Positions 21,414-36,400 of a stretch of DNA of 64,000 nucleotides are shown here, in pieces. Position numbers and translations under genes: made by a program. This DNA comes from Kuschelorhynchus macadamiae (taxonomy: Eukaryota; Arthropoda; Insecta; Coleoptera; Curculionidae). The notes beneath the pieces were generated by a model, which was given only the letters and a program-made list of their open reading frames with translations, made no database searches and was not told where the DNA came from. The DNA is taken from positions 234,001 to 298,000 of the forward strand of contig JAUTXW010002104.1 in assembly GCA_030620095.1 (NCBI GenBank), in the 5' to 3' direction. The stretch's first letter is position 1. Each line of letters opens with the position of its first letter.

Positions 21414-24400
21414 CTAAAACAATTTTGTGAAAAGAATCGAAAAAATTCCAAATTCACTAAAAGGTTTATGAGTTAGACCAGATCTAATTTCTATGACAAT
21501 TAAAACTTTTAGTTCACGATCACCAGTTATGGTTGGCTTGTCAATGTCATTTTGTAATTGTGACAGAAAATATTTGTTCTTAAACCTATAATTGTCAAGT
21601 TAGATATGGTCTAAATTTAAACATCTTTAATGAATAGTAGAGAGGTGCATTTTAGAACATTATTAACACGCTGTAAAATGAAAAACTCTAAATTAAAAAA
21701 AGCTTATTTTCGAAAACTCGGACGGATTACTTGATGTCAACGAAACTTTTCGGAGGGTTGAAGGTAAGAAACCAATTCTTTTGTGTAAATAAAATTATTG
21801 ACAAGAAACACTTACAATCTTTGTAATTTTGCAATAGACACTCTAATGAAAACATTTTTAAATTAACTGTTGAAAATGGACACCATCATTATTTACAAGT
21901 GCAAAATAAAAAAAAATATTTTGAAATTCTTCGATGGAATTGTTTCCTGTTTCCCGGGCACATTGATGCTGACAAAAATGCTCTATCATTTGGTAACCTG
22001 TATATGAAAATCATTCCCGATAAATTATTGCAGTTAAATGAGCGTGTTGTCACGCTTCATCGTAAATAAATATGTTCACTATTTTTTACATTTTCAAACA
22101 CAAATGAGTAGGACATCTCCGTGTCCGCAATTATATTATCATAAGTAGGTACAAATATAATGTTTTTTTGCTCTTGGGAAGTTTACAGTAACACAATAAT
22201 TTTAGCAGAGGTAGGTGGATTTCTTTGTGTGTTGTTCTGAAAGAAGGGTAATCTAATACTTAATTTTTTTATATATAATTTTGGAACGGTTTAAACAAAA
22301 TCTTTAATTATTAAATTAATAACGCTGTAACTACTAGTCTTGGATAATGAAATGAAAAAATATCTAGTTTTAATATTTACTATTTTTTCTCAGTACTAGT
22401 CAAGTTTTGACCCTCGGTTATATAGGATTTGTTTTTTTAAAATGACCCGTACTTTTACGTGTTAAAATACTTATAATAATTTCCCTTTCAACTGTATATA
22501 CACATACAAATTGTTATTTTTCTCTTTCCTTAATAAAATAGATTTATTATGAAGGAATTTCCGATTAATGTTTTTTATAGATTGGTTTTTACCTAATTAC
22601 TCGGATTTTTTTCAAAATAAATACTTTCATTTAAGGGAAATGAAAGGTAACACAATTTGTATAATTTTACTAATAAATTCCGTGCGAAATAAAACTGAGC
22701 CTACTTTCCTTCATAAAAAGAAGGATTCAAACGAGGGAAGTTCCAAATACAGCAATATTGCAGATTTCTTTTATAAAAGAAAAGTCTTAATACGGATAAA
22801 GGTTGACAACCATTTTATATACAATATATCAGGCCGCCATTTTGTTCTACCATATTGAATTCTAACTTTCCCAACTCATCCCTACAGCATATTTATTTTT
22901 AACTTAACGATAATTGAACAAGTACATTTTTGCTAAATTTGAATAAGAAGTTTTTTACGTTGTTATTTAAACATTTTATTAGGCGGCCATATTGGATTCG
23001 TATTAAAATTTTTACCAGTCCCTCATTTGATTTTTGTGCAAAATTTGAACACTTTTTTTATCATCTTGGGATCCTGAAACGGGAATGTCTTTAAAACCTG
23101 ATAGTGCAAATTTTATATGATTACAATACATTATTCTTATGAGGAAAGTAAATACTACTTATCAAATTGAGCTCAATTTTTTTTGTAATATGAGAATAAA
23201 CTGGCAGAATATTGGAACGAAGCCATTATGGCATTATGGAAATGTTTAAAAAAATCAGTATCAAACGCTGCATATATCTACAAATGACTTGAAATTTTTG
23301 TAGAACATTGTAAAACAGGGTATAACTGATACAATTATAGTGCGATGCCTGTTTAATGTTTTAAAAATTTGTTAAAACTCCATTTTCTGGAATAAAACCT
23401 ATAAATTGCATTACTTATTTTTTATTAACTATGTAAATACTGTTATGAAAAATAAAAAAAAAAGAAAAAATTAAAAACAAAATAAAAAATGGTGTACTGT
23501 ATTATTGAAACTGTGGTTTTATTTGAGTAGATATGTATGTGTTCCTATCTGAATAATTACTAGATATGTGAAAAAAAAGTGGGTTTCTTTAATTCATCGA
23601 CGAAATCCAATCACTGATGGACTAGTATGACAAGCAATGAGGTCACGTCATCAATTAATTGGTTTGCTCTTATATTTAATCATTTTTAAGTATTTATTTA
23701 GCAAACTATGTTTTTGGCTCAATTCAATCGTTTTATATACAAACTACATATGTTAAGAACCATACCTTCTCTAAAATCGTGACCATCTACACAATTCACA
23801 GCCAATCTATACTCCATTTTTAAACAATCATGTAAATTCATTTGTTTACCAAATTCTAATTCTTGATGTGTAATTTTTAAGCTTGTAGGGGACATTTTAT
23901 TTAATAATTTAATAGTATCTTCTGCCCATGCAGATCCATCTTTTTCTAACCTCGAATATATTTCCTCTACAGTAGGAGCTGAGAAACAATGATGAATTTT
24001 TTCTAGGTATGGGGATAGTACAAATTCAGATTTGTCTTCTTTTTGGAACTTGTTTAAAACATTCTTAATTTCTTTGTCACTGGAGCACTCAAGGAGGCCG
24101 TCTTCAATATTTTTGAGATTTGAACTATCAGTGTAATGTGTTGCAATTCCTGAAATTATTTCATAATTAATTATAGACGTATCATAGTTGTTAAGGTACC
24201 ACTGATAAGGTTAGTAATGCTTGATGTTGACACAGTGTTTCCCGTGGGCGTCTGTTCCGAGGGATGTACGTCGACCGAAAGCGCTATCCCTTATAATCCC
24301 GTGGTGCTTTCAACGTTTAATGTCGAACTAAGTAAAAATGTAAGTAAGTAAGAAAATATAATAAGCCAAATTATTATTTTTAATGCCCTAGGGCGTTATT

Positions 24401-27400
24401 TCTTATTTGACTGACTTTGACATAATGTGATTATTTGTCAATAATAAGCTAGTTGGACATTAATATAATTAAAATACAAAACAGTTATAGGTTAATACAT
24501 ACATAACTAATTGCTTGAGGAATAAACAGAAATACACTAACAGAAATTACGTAAAAGAAACAACAATATTTCTAAAATGTTAAAGGGTTTAGCTAAATTA
24601 AAGATTAACGCACACTATATTTATATTACTTACCGGCTTTTAAAACATCAGCCCCTTTTAATCTTACTCCTGTTAAAGCAAGGTACCATCCAAGTCTTCC
24701 ATCGAGCCTAGGTAAAAAGTATGAACCACCTACATCAGGAAATAAGCCTATTTGAGTTTCGGGCATCGCAAATAAGGTCCTTTCAGTGGCTATTCTATAA
24801 TGACCATGAACTGAAAGACCAACTCCTCCGCCCATAACTATTCCATCTATAAAGGCTATATAAGGAATTTTATAAGAGCCAATTAAACCATTATTTGTAT
24901 ACTCTCTTCTGAAGAATTCATAACCCATCTTATCTCCTTTAAAAGCGGCCTCTGCTATTGCCTTTACATCACCACCAGCGCAAAAAGCTTTCTCTCCATT
25001 ACCTGAAATAAAAAAAGGTTAAAAAAGTGTATTGGTTGCTGTTTGCATAGATAACTATAGGAAAATTCATTTTCACATTTGTGTAGGAGTAAAAAGTACC
25101 CAATTTCTATGATTTTTAAAATATTTTCCAACATTTGCATCTACAACTATGAGATGTATTTTTGGAAAGATTCATCCTATTTTTTAAAAATGGTAAAATG
25201 TCAATAAATAATAATAAATAAAAGAACCAGTAAGTATTAATATAAAAGTCAGTTGGCAATTCTAGTGAGAGGATAGATTCCTAGAGGTCCACCCCAGTAT
25301 ATCTCTGGACGATTTATTAGGAAAATAAGGATCTTAAAGATAACCAGAAAAGACGCAGTACCAATTTCTTATGCTGAAAATTAAAGCTTACCATGCATTG
25401 GTCATGTCATTTTCTTAGAACCTCTCGGATTTTCCCCTGGATGCCATTTCGTTACGAGTCCCTATACTTTTTGTCTCAATATCACCAAAAATAATAATAT
25501 ACAACTTCCTTTCAAAGAGTGTGTTAACAATGAGTAATGTATGCTATAAATGTTTGTCAATTTGCATACAGCGGTGTATGGCAGCATTTTGTATGGTGTG
25601 CACTGTGGGTTCGATAATGAGTAGCAAAATAAAATTAAATATTGATTTTTAATTTGCTATTTTTTTATTTAATTCGAAGCGATCTTAATCGAAATAGTTT
25701 AGTAGAAAAAGTAATTAAGGGGCTCCATGCTGTTTTTTAATTTAATTAGAAAAACGCGTAACAAAAAGAAATACATTTTAGCCTGAACTTGTATAACATA
25801 AATAAATTATTGTAGGGAGGTTAAAACAAAATGTACAGTTTAAAGTAGCTACAATCAAAAATAGAAAAAGGAAAATGGAAAGCAACAAGAAAATATCTTT
25901 CATTGTAAGGAGGAACATTTATAATGACAGTCATAGACATATTATTTCAAAATTATGCTTACGAAACATAAAATGAAATGAAGCCACATAAGTAAAATTT
26001 CAAAAAGAAAACAAAACTACACTTCACTGAGAACTTTAATTAGAGCGAATTAAAGAAATAGATTTTAGTAAGTAATTAAAAAGCAAAACATCAATGTCCG
26101 AATATTCTTTCATGAAGCTCCAATGTTGATTTTCTAAACTTTCGATTATTTTAAAGAGACACATAGTTATACTAGTTTTATGTTCTCTGGCGGCAAAACT
26201 CAACCACTAGTGGAGGATGAAATGGGTTAACAGAACTAACCGAACCAGATTCACAAACAGTTAGAGGAGATGAGAGGATGATAAGATGGAGTTGCTACTA
26301 TTTATTAAAATCTTGTGTAAAAATAGAATATATATTACACTATTGATATTACAACGGATGTGGATTACACTGGTATCTTATACGTTTCATTATTTATAGA
26401 CAAGGCATATTAATGTGCATCTTGGTAATGAAACATCTGTATACACTGCTGCACCCCGTACTGTCTGAGAACGTCAATCAGCTGATCATGGGGCATAATA
26501 CCAAAAACCTTCAAAAGGTCTATAAATAATGATTGGGTATTTTTTTGTCACTGAGATTACTTATTATGTCTGATGTCAGATAGTACAGTGCATCCAATGT
26601 GCTTAATCCTTCAAAGGAAAGAAACTGTTGTTTTGATATAATATTAAAAGCTTTTATAAAATCAAGTGAAAGTAATCTATCACTCGAATACTTTTCAAAA
26701 ATATTTGCAAAGTTCCTAATAAGACCTGCTGGTAATTTAATTTTTTTTTATCCAGATTATGTATGTATAGGAGTAATTTGCTTAATGTGACTAGGTGTTG
26801 TACCCGAACTAAAATTTGATTTTCGGGATTAAGACAAACGACTGGCAATAATGACACTATGTATTTAAAGCCGGTAACAGCAAGTGAAATTATAAAGCAA
26901 ATTGCTTCCTTAAAGACCCACATCTCCAGAGGTAGAAATAGAATAACAACTAAACTCATTAAGTCTATTCATATTGATATTATAACACTACTAATTCACA
27001 TAATGAACTTAATAGTACATTAGTAAATAGTAAAAGTATAGCGTCACAGGACGACAAACAACTAGTCCATAGTTAGTCCTGTGTTATTTTTTTTTAGATG
27101 TAAAATTTAATTTACTAATCTCTGTTTTTTTATATCTTCTAATATTAGTTTAATTTTCAAATTTCTGTTTTACTGTTATTTCATATGTATGTAGTAACTA
27201 TCAGGAAAAAGGAAAACAGCTACATTCTTGTTTTCTCTTTTTGAACCTCGAAAAAGTCCAAATACAGGGTCGAAATGTTCGGCAACTTGATGTTAAAGGA
27301 GCTTTTATTTATTGTCCTAAACCCGAAAATTAAATTTTAAAGTATCGAAATAAAGAACGTTATACTTTTACTATTTTACTACTTTAGTATTAAGTTACCA

Positions 27401-30400
27401 TGTCAATATGAATGTATTTAATGAGTTTAGTTGTTATTCCATTTCTACCTCGGGCGCTGTGATTCTTTAATCAAGCAATTTGCTTTATAATTTCATTTGC
27501 TGTTACCGGCTATAAATACTTAGTTTCATTATTGATAGTTTTATGTTAGTAAGGATTATCTGCGGTTTTAATTTTTTGTTCCATTTCAATACAATATTTG
27601 TGAAATAATTATTTGAATGGTTAGCCATATCAATATTGCTATCAAATAATTGTTTTCTTTATTTACTAAAGTTAGAGTGGTATTTTTCCTTTTTACATTA
27701 CTATTTCTGACATCTTTATTAATTGATACATTTTTAAAACGTTTTCCTAGTTTAATTCTATTTGTTCTCTGTAATAGTTAACGTTTTGTGTTTTAATTAA
27801 TTTATTCAGTAGATTATAGTAGTTTTTATATCCTATTTCATTATCTCGATAATAATGTTTTGTTAGACGTTTTTTTAATGTGTCTATATGCTTAACTGAG
27901 ATTATTCATCCGTCCGTTACCAACTCTTTTTTTGGCAGTCCCTTTTTTCATTAGATCTCCCACAACAAAAGCATACTAGGCCATTCCTTCACTCATTGTT
28001 CTGGTGGTAAACTGCGTGACATTTGTAACATATCGAACCTCGTATACATGAAACCTCTCCCAATCAACAAACAGTTTTCTTTCTAGCATAATTTTTTTGA
28101 ATAAATTAGGAGTACATTCCATAAATACACTACAAATTTCATTTTTGGACTTTTAAAAATATGTGACCTTGACGAAAAATGGATTCGCAGAAACAACTAT
28201 TCCGATGGCAAATATCATGACCGGCATTGAATTACACTGATGACTCCTAACTATCGTTGGGAGCAATAAAGTTAATATATTTTATTTCACGTTACACCCA
28301 CGTCGTAACAAGGACGCGAAAATCCTAGTTTGGAACATGTCCTGTAATGACGCAGGAGTAGTAATCCATTTTAGTCAAACGACGATCGCGATTTCGTTCT
28401 TTGTAGAGTTCATAGACCACCAGAGACTAGCGGGACCCGTTTCCCATTTTAGTCGAACTAACCTGAAATAGGGTATATTTTTATCGCTCCCAACTAGTCT
28501 ATGGTGGCCTATGATGGGCTCTAAAATGAACGAAATCGCTATCGTCGTTTGACTAAAATGGATCATTGCTCCTACGTCATTGCAGGATATGTTCCAGACG
28601 AGGATCCTAGTGTCCTTATCACGACGTTGGTGTACATGAAATAAAATATAGTGACCTTGAGTGTGTCCCCATTGCCAAAGAAGTTGTTCTGTTTTATAAC
28701 AGATATTTAAATTTTTTTATCTGTCATAGACTTTTTAAAGCCAATTGGTTTCATTCTTCGCGAGGAGCTTTGATGAAATAAATTGACACAGCTAGTCTTG
28801 GGAAAAGTCTGTTTACTTAATTTTTCATTTAACATTTTTATTTCAATTTTCATCATATCGATTATTTTTTCTTTACCGTCTAGAAACTGGTTTCTGATAT
28901 TAATTAATTGTTGCAAAATATTTGTGTTTCATAGTTTCAATATTTCTGGCAGTTGAATTTCATAAATCTCTTTTAGATGTAAGACTCTGACCTCGGAGTT
29001 TATAAGATTACTACATCCTTAAGCAGGGCGCCCATTGAATCGGTTCGGATCGGATCGACACGGCATCGCTCAGTTCGGAAACGTTCAACGCCCGCTCACC
29101 AAATCGGTATGCTTCAGTCTATCAGTAACAGTCGAATTATAATTTTTGTGGCGTATTTATTTTAGTTCGTTTAGAATTTTATAAACACTACTTAATAATT
29201 TATATAATATGAGCTCTTCATCTTCCGACGAAGATGATATGATTGCGTTGGCATGCCTTGAGATAGAGAAACAAAATAGGAGATTTTGGGTTCATGAAAT
29301 TAACCTTAAACGAGATGTATTTGGAGAGTTTGCGAACCTGTTTCCTGATTTATTAAGAGATGACAAGAAATTTTTCAAATATTTTAGACTGTCGCAGGAA
29401 AAATTTTTTGAATTGGTTAAGATATTACCTTTAAAACGACAAGATACTAATTTTAGAAAATCAATTTCTCCTGAAGAACGTTTAGCAGTAACATTGAAGT
29501 AAGTAAAACTATATTTACTTAATTTTATTTACCAAAAAACAAAAACATTACAACACTAAAACTAATTTAGATATTGCCTTTATACAAATAAACTTTAGAT
29601 TCTAACAAAAAAAATTTATAAGTTTTGAAAATATGGCACCTGTGGCTGTTCATATCGTCTTGATGGTTCTGAATCAGAAGGATAGGAATATTGTGCAGAT
29701 GTAGCGGAATCTTCAAACTCTGGTGGTGAATGCAGTGAGTAATGTGATTGTTGTGGGTGTTGTTGACCTAATAATGTAAACTGATTTGCCTGAGGTTGTT
29801 GGATATGCTGAACTGACTGACATGATGTGGTGATCTGACGATCGTGGAAATTTTTTAGTTCATACTCTGTTACTAATGCTGAAATTTTTCCTTTAATTTC
29901 GATTTGTAATTGTGGCTCAAAAGTACGTACGGTTTCTTCCATAGCCTCAAAAAATTTTGTTAGATGGTCTTTTTCTTGTAGGGGAGATTTTTTGATGCTA
30001 GTTTTTTTTCAAAATAGGTTTGTACTATCTTTGACATGGGTACCTGTTGACGATCTTTAACAGATTTGAATGAACTCATCGAAGAAAGTGAAGGTGTGGG
30101 CGCGGAATTTTGTGGCGATTGTGGAGAAGTTGGTTGCGAATCACTGATTTGTGAATTTGGAGTTTTGGTAATATCTACTTCGTCTTCGCTTTCATTATCA
30201 GATACAGTTGATGCCAAATTTGAAGTTTGTTCTCGCTCACTAATAAAGGGAAGTAGAAAAGACATCTGTTTTTCAAACTTCCATGGCTTGCACTTTATCG
30301 CTGATTGACCACTTTTGGTTTTTCGTTTCCTAGCAGCTTTACGGAAATTATCACGAAGAGAAGTCCATTTTTTTTTACATTCAGCCGCTGAAAATGGAGG

Positions 30401-33400
30401 ATATCAGTAAATTGGGTTTAGCATTAATTTGAGTGTTTCATTATGTAAATAGAAGTGTAATAAAATGATATGCAGTTGCAGTAATTTATAAGAAAGAAAA
30501 CAACACACAACCAGTGGCGTATACAGGGGGAGGGCGGCAAGGGTGTAAATGGTTACATTATTTAGGGTACTTTCAAATTTTTAATATGTTGTGTATGGGT
30601 TGATACTCTAGTGTTAAATTCAAATTTTTGACCTCCCGCACCTCCGCTAGTCCGCCCAAAGTATGCCCCAACTAAAAAAACTGTATAGTAAATTATCTAT
30701 AATCTGGCCTAAACAAAACTTATCTATACATTTTCTTAAAAATATGAATAATCAAGTTTTTCAGCCATTTTCGTTATTTGAATGATTCGCAAATTGAGGT
30801 GTGATTAATCTATAATTTACCTACTTTTTTCAAGTGGGCGGACTGGCGGAAGAGGGCGGAAGGTCAAAAATTTGAATTAAACACTAGGGGTGACTAGAGT
30901 GTCAACCCATGCAACATATTAAAAAAATGGAAACTATACCCTAATTAATGTAACTATATACAATTTTCGGTGATAATTTGATTAGCCGAGTAGTTTTCTA
31001 ATAATATTTTTAACTTGTAGGTTTTTGGGTTACGGTGATTCATTCTCTACAATTTCGTTCAGCTACCGATTGGGAGAAACCACAGTCCGAAATATTATTT
31101 ATGATACATGTTTAAAAATATGGACAACATTGCAACCTTTGGTAATGCCAACTCCTACAACAGAACAATGGCAGAAAATAGAAGAAGGATTTTCCCAAAA
31201 ATGGAATTATCTGAATTGCTTGGGTGCCCTCGATGGCAAGCATGTGATATTTGAAAAACCACCTAATTCAGGATCTCTATACAACAATTATAAAAAACAA
31301 TTTGGTATCGTGCTTCTTGCTCTACTAGACGCTGATTATAGATTTATAACTGTTGATATTGGAGCATATGGATGAAATAGCGACGGTGGTATATTTAATT
31401 CGTCACAATTAGGTAAAAAATTAATTTCTGGAAAACTGGGAATACCACAAAACAAAGCTTTGCCAGGGACAGACAAAGGGTTGCCTCATGTGATAGTGGG
31501 AGATGAGGCATTTCCTTTGTTGCCAAATTTGATGAGACCTTATCCAGGTATACAAAGTCTTAATGACGAGGCTAAAAAAATATATAATTATTCATAGCAG
31601 AGCAAGACGAGTAAGTGAAAATGGGTTTGGAATTTGGCAAAAAAATTTCATATATTTTAAAAAATTCAATATTTCACCAGAGCATCTAGATTTGATTATA
31701 CAGGCCACTACTGTATTACATAATTTCCTTCGAAATGACAAATGTGAATGGCAGCCGGGGGAACTTGAGCACGAAGAAGAACTTTTAGGCGTAGTACCTG
31801 TGGCAAGACAGGGTGGCAATTTTCAAAGAGAAGCACATGCAATTCGAGAAACATTTAAAGATTTTTTTATTTAAAGAGCAGAATTTTGATACACAAAATT
31901 ACCTGCAACTACAAATGTTATTTATGTTAATAATATAATAATTTAAAATATAATATTACCTGTGCAATGAAGAATTTTTCCTATTTCTTCCCAAGCATTT
32001 TCCTTTCGTGAACTGTCATGATAATATTTACTAGCTTGATCATAGAGATGTGGATATTCTCTAACAGTATCAATTAAAAGTTCTTCATCCATTGTAAACA
32101 ATAAATAGCACACAAAATAATCAACAAGGTAGTACACACTCCATCAAACGAGAAAACTGATCGGACCTTCGGAATTTTTTGCCCTCTCTACCAAAAAAGA
32201 CTGATTCCGTAGCCAACCGATGGAAGTTGCCGAGCGGGACTGAAGCAGTGGGCGGATGTCAATCTATTTCTACGTATTTCAAAACATTCCGAAAGGACTG
32301 TTCCGTGCCGTTCCGATCCGATCCGATCTAGTGGGCGCGCTGCTTTAACATATTGGCTTCCTGCTTCCACAACAGCCAAATATTTAGTCCTTTTGCAAAC
32401 ATCACCATTACATTTCAGTTTTTTCTTAGGTTATGTTTCATTTGAAAGCCGTATGAAGTCAATCCGTTTGTTTAGACGTTACATAAACACTTCTACAGCC
32501 ACAAAATGTCCCAATATTGCTTCCCCCCAAAACAGTTTTTTTTAATTCCTTTTTCGCATAATTTAATACATAACCACTACAAATATTAGGTAGGTGCGTT
32601 ACAAAAGATGTTATCAATCAATGTAGAAGTATCTTTAATTATTCTGGTTGCAATAAAGATATTTTGTTTTCTTCAAATAAATTTAAGTTAGTCTCCTGCA
32701 ATAAAAATGTATTTCCACCAGCTGTCTGATGAACATTACAGAGGATACCCACATCTATATAAACAATATTACAATTTTTTGTTGAGTTTCGACTGCACAA
32801 GCACACTTAATAACTCCTATATTTTTTTAAATAGCTTTTTCTTCGATAAAGTCAAATTAATTTGTGCTGTAAATACATACTCTAGCATGTCCCAGAGGTG
32901 TTCTAGTAAAATAAGAAATCAAACCATAATTATTTAGTTTCACGTACTGAATTTCACCAAAGTCCAACAATGTTTGCTATGCAATGACACAATATATGTC
33001 GGGTTTATTTAAAAATCCTCCAAATGTTTTGATGAAGCATATAGTCTCTCCAAACCTGACAAAGTAGCACTATACATAGTGACTTACGGTCGATAGTGCC
33101 TTAGACGTTTACGGAAAATGGAACATAGAGCATTCTGAAAATTTGCCTACTTAAGTAATTGCTCCTGATCTATCGATGTAAAATATTTCTAGCGACGCAG
33201 CGTTGCCGCTTATACAAAAAGTAGCAACATCTTTGAAATTTCAAATGAGACACCGTTTTTTATTTTTGCCTTATACTTTCCTATACCCATCCCTAACGGT
33301 TTTCGAGTTATTATTTTTCTTATTTTTTTGTTCAATACGTAGCCCGAATTGAATGTTTACTACTGTGGAATCAGGATTTTAGAAAGTTGAAATTTTTGGG

Positions 33401-36400
33401 CATAGTTTACTAAGGTCCTGTGTATTAGTTTTGCATAGAAAAGTTTGTTCTGCGTTATACAGGGTCGCTTAAAATTCGTGATTTTACTGCTAGAGACAAA
33501 AAAGGTAAGTGCATTTTTTTTAAACAGAACACTCTGTGTATTATTAAAATCCCTTTCAAATTATATTTCATATTCCTATACCTAAATAGTAGGATTGCGG
33601 AAATAAAAGCAAGTTTGATGATGAAACATGCCATTAGGAAAATTTGATAATAGTACATTCAGTGTCTTGAAAACAAAATGGAGAGAAATAACTATTCAAA
33701 TGAAATTGTGATGAAATTGTTTATTCTAGATGGACAATGTGGTCTAATTATAGCAAGAACATACAGAAAGTTCGATGAAACGTACCCTGATTTACAATTA
33801 ATGAACAGGTTAAAGTTTGTACGATTACGAAATAATATCATTAAATATGGATTAACATTACAAATCAAAAACATATTATAAAGAAGACTTTCTCAATAAA
33901 TGTTGAAAAGGACGACGGTTGACGTCCAACCATTTTAGAATCCGGGTACTCGGAGATTCAGTTGTGGCACTCCTTATCTCAATGGCATGCATCTAGCTTT
34001 TCAGTGCAATTGATCACTCGTTGGCGGAGGTCTTGTTTGCTCTGTACCGCTGTATATTTTTCTTTCAAATCACTCCACAAGTAAAAATCAAGAGGCATGA
34101 GATCGGGTGATTTAACAGCCCAATTCCACGGTCCAAATCGTCTAAACCAACGAACGACGAGCATTTTGAACAACTCTGTTGTTGCTGCCCCAGTGCAATA
34201 TGCCGATGCCGGTCCCCATCCAGTTGAAACCAACAGGTACAATAATCTTCCAATGGCAAATTGTCCAAAAACTTGTTCACCACTGACCTTCGACTTTGAA
34301 GGTATTTCTCGGAATTTAACGGTTCACCGTAAAGGAAAAAAATTATTTTGTCATCTTTCAGGAAGAAAAAAACGTTTACTAAACTTTTCCTGAAATCCTA
34401 TTTCATGGATATAATCTGTGTATTTTATTCAGCCCAGAAAGGCTCATTTCTTCTATTAAAAGTTCGGATCTTCTTCTAATCTGGTAATCTTCTGGTTTCA
34501 GGGCTTTCTTCTGTAAACTTGTATGAATGCATGTCATGATTAGCAATGATCCTTTGAACACAGGCGTGAGGCAAGAGCCGAACAATTAGCATCACACTTA
34601 GTGTTGTCTGTTGCATTTATTGTCTTTATTACAGTTTTCTGAAGTATGTAAAGTACTATACTTACCACACACTTTTGGGTTTTGACATTCTTTTGCTGTA
34701 TGTTCATACTGACATCAGTTATAACAGCGCATAACATTAATGTACTCAAAAACTCTACATGATCGATAATCCATATATAGTCTGCCTTTAGATTTCAACT
34801 AATTCTTTGGAATGTTTCAGGGCTATTAATGACAAGTAAGTTTTAATCATTTTTTTTTATTACTTTAATCTTAAACTGACTTTTTGCTGTTATAATTGTC
34901 GAATTCTGCTTTTTACAACCTCTATAAATTGTTCATCCTGATAATGTTGCTCGAAGCCCACTATTTTTATTGAAGGGCTTTTTTTAGATGATATTTTAAC
35001 AGTATACCCTACGCTAACTTCTAAATTTTCCTTTCTTAGCCTTACCTCCATTCCTAACCTTTTTAAGGTATGATGTCGTGTTTTCATTTGAGTTTGTACT
35101 TGCTTTCACTTTCAACTTGAGGAAGTTTTATTTTTTTTTATTACTTCGTTCTTGTCATGAATATTATATTGCATCGTTTAATTTCTTTCAGCAAGTTTTC
35201 TTCTTTTTTTCAAGTCCATGAACGTAATGTTCATCTGATGCTATGACATTCTTTCCACAACAAATAATTTCATTCTTCGAGATTTATTTCATAGTTTTTC
35301 TTCATAACTAGGATGGAGGACAGATGAACATTTAATAAACAATATAACTGATACAACCTTAGTTCTGTATTCAACAACGGCGCCATTTTTATATGCTATA
35401 AAACACCTGTAAGGATGCTTCAAAATAACAGGTTATTTCAATAATCGGTATTTTTGCTGCGAACAATCGGTTATTAACCAATTTATTGGTTATTTTGTAT
35501 TTAGCGTAGAGATCGAGACGTTGATTTGATATTCATTGTGCTCGGCAGTAGGTATGCGAATTCAATTTTGATGTAAGATACTGTTACGTTACTGTAACTG
35601 TAGCCACACCACGCCGCGCCGATTTACAATCTAACGTTAAAGTGATGATGGCATACAAAAAAGTGCATTTCATTAAAAGTAATAATTCGTAATTTGCAAA
35701 ATGTCTGCAAAAATAGAGATGCTAATAGTACTCGAAATTTTAATTTCTGTTATAACAATTTGCTAATTTTTATCTCATCTGGGGGGACCAGATAATCAAT
35801 CATTAAATCATTAATATGTACAGTACAGATAATCAGTCTGCAAAAAATCTGGGAATTGTTATTGGATGCACTCTAAAGTTTGACTATATGCCAAAAGGCA
35901 TTCCTTAGCCTCAAACAACTTCTCCCTTTTAAATATCTTCTTGACGTTGAAACTAGAATGCTTGTTGTTTGATTAGTGATGACCCATTTTAATTACTGCG
36001 ATGTTGTCTATGGTTTGTGTAACACTGGAGATGCATAGCTTTAACTGCAGAAAATGATGAATCATGCTGTTCGTTTTATAACATCTGTACCCCGATTTTC
36101 TCACATTACTCCTTATATTCTTGAACTCGGTTTGCTTCAGCTTGATGAATTGCGTTTCATTCATTTTGCTTTTTCGAGGCTTCTTTTTGTTTGGAGCTCC
36201 AGTGGTTTGCAACAGTTTGCAGGACCTCAGGTATCTTTCAGTCCCATCGATAAAGGTAAACCAAAACAACAATTACTGGCCAATACCTTTAATTTGCAGG
36301 TCACCCTGAATACAATTTAAAATGTATCCTGTTCTTTTGTGTATTTTTTTTGTATATATAAATATATTTGAATTTGAATATAATATGCAAGGGTAACTTG

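Larger units (their letters stand above)
29022..32344 (+). mobile_element. PIF/Harbinger transposon with TIRs and TTA target duplication
   Basis: The left end, AGCAGGGCGCCCA at 29022, and the right end, which reads AGCAGCGCGCCCA inward from 32344, are inverted repeats. Both are flanked by TTA (29019-29021 and 32345-32347), the 3-bp duplication typical of the superfamily. Subterminal CGGATCGGATCG blocks also match between ends. Inside are a transposase on + and a MADF-type gene on -. A fold-back element lies in the transposase intron. Mutations in both genes make this copy non-autonomous. Confidence 0.9.

Noticed and set aside
24626..24928. Bacterial enoyl-CoA hydratase gene (contamination or transfer)
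   Set aside because: The ORF ends are splice sites in phase with other exons of HIBCH, so it is an exon of a host gene.
30066..30308. 80-codon + strand ORF
   Set aside because: Antisense of the Harbinger MADF-BESS exon.
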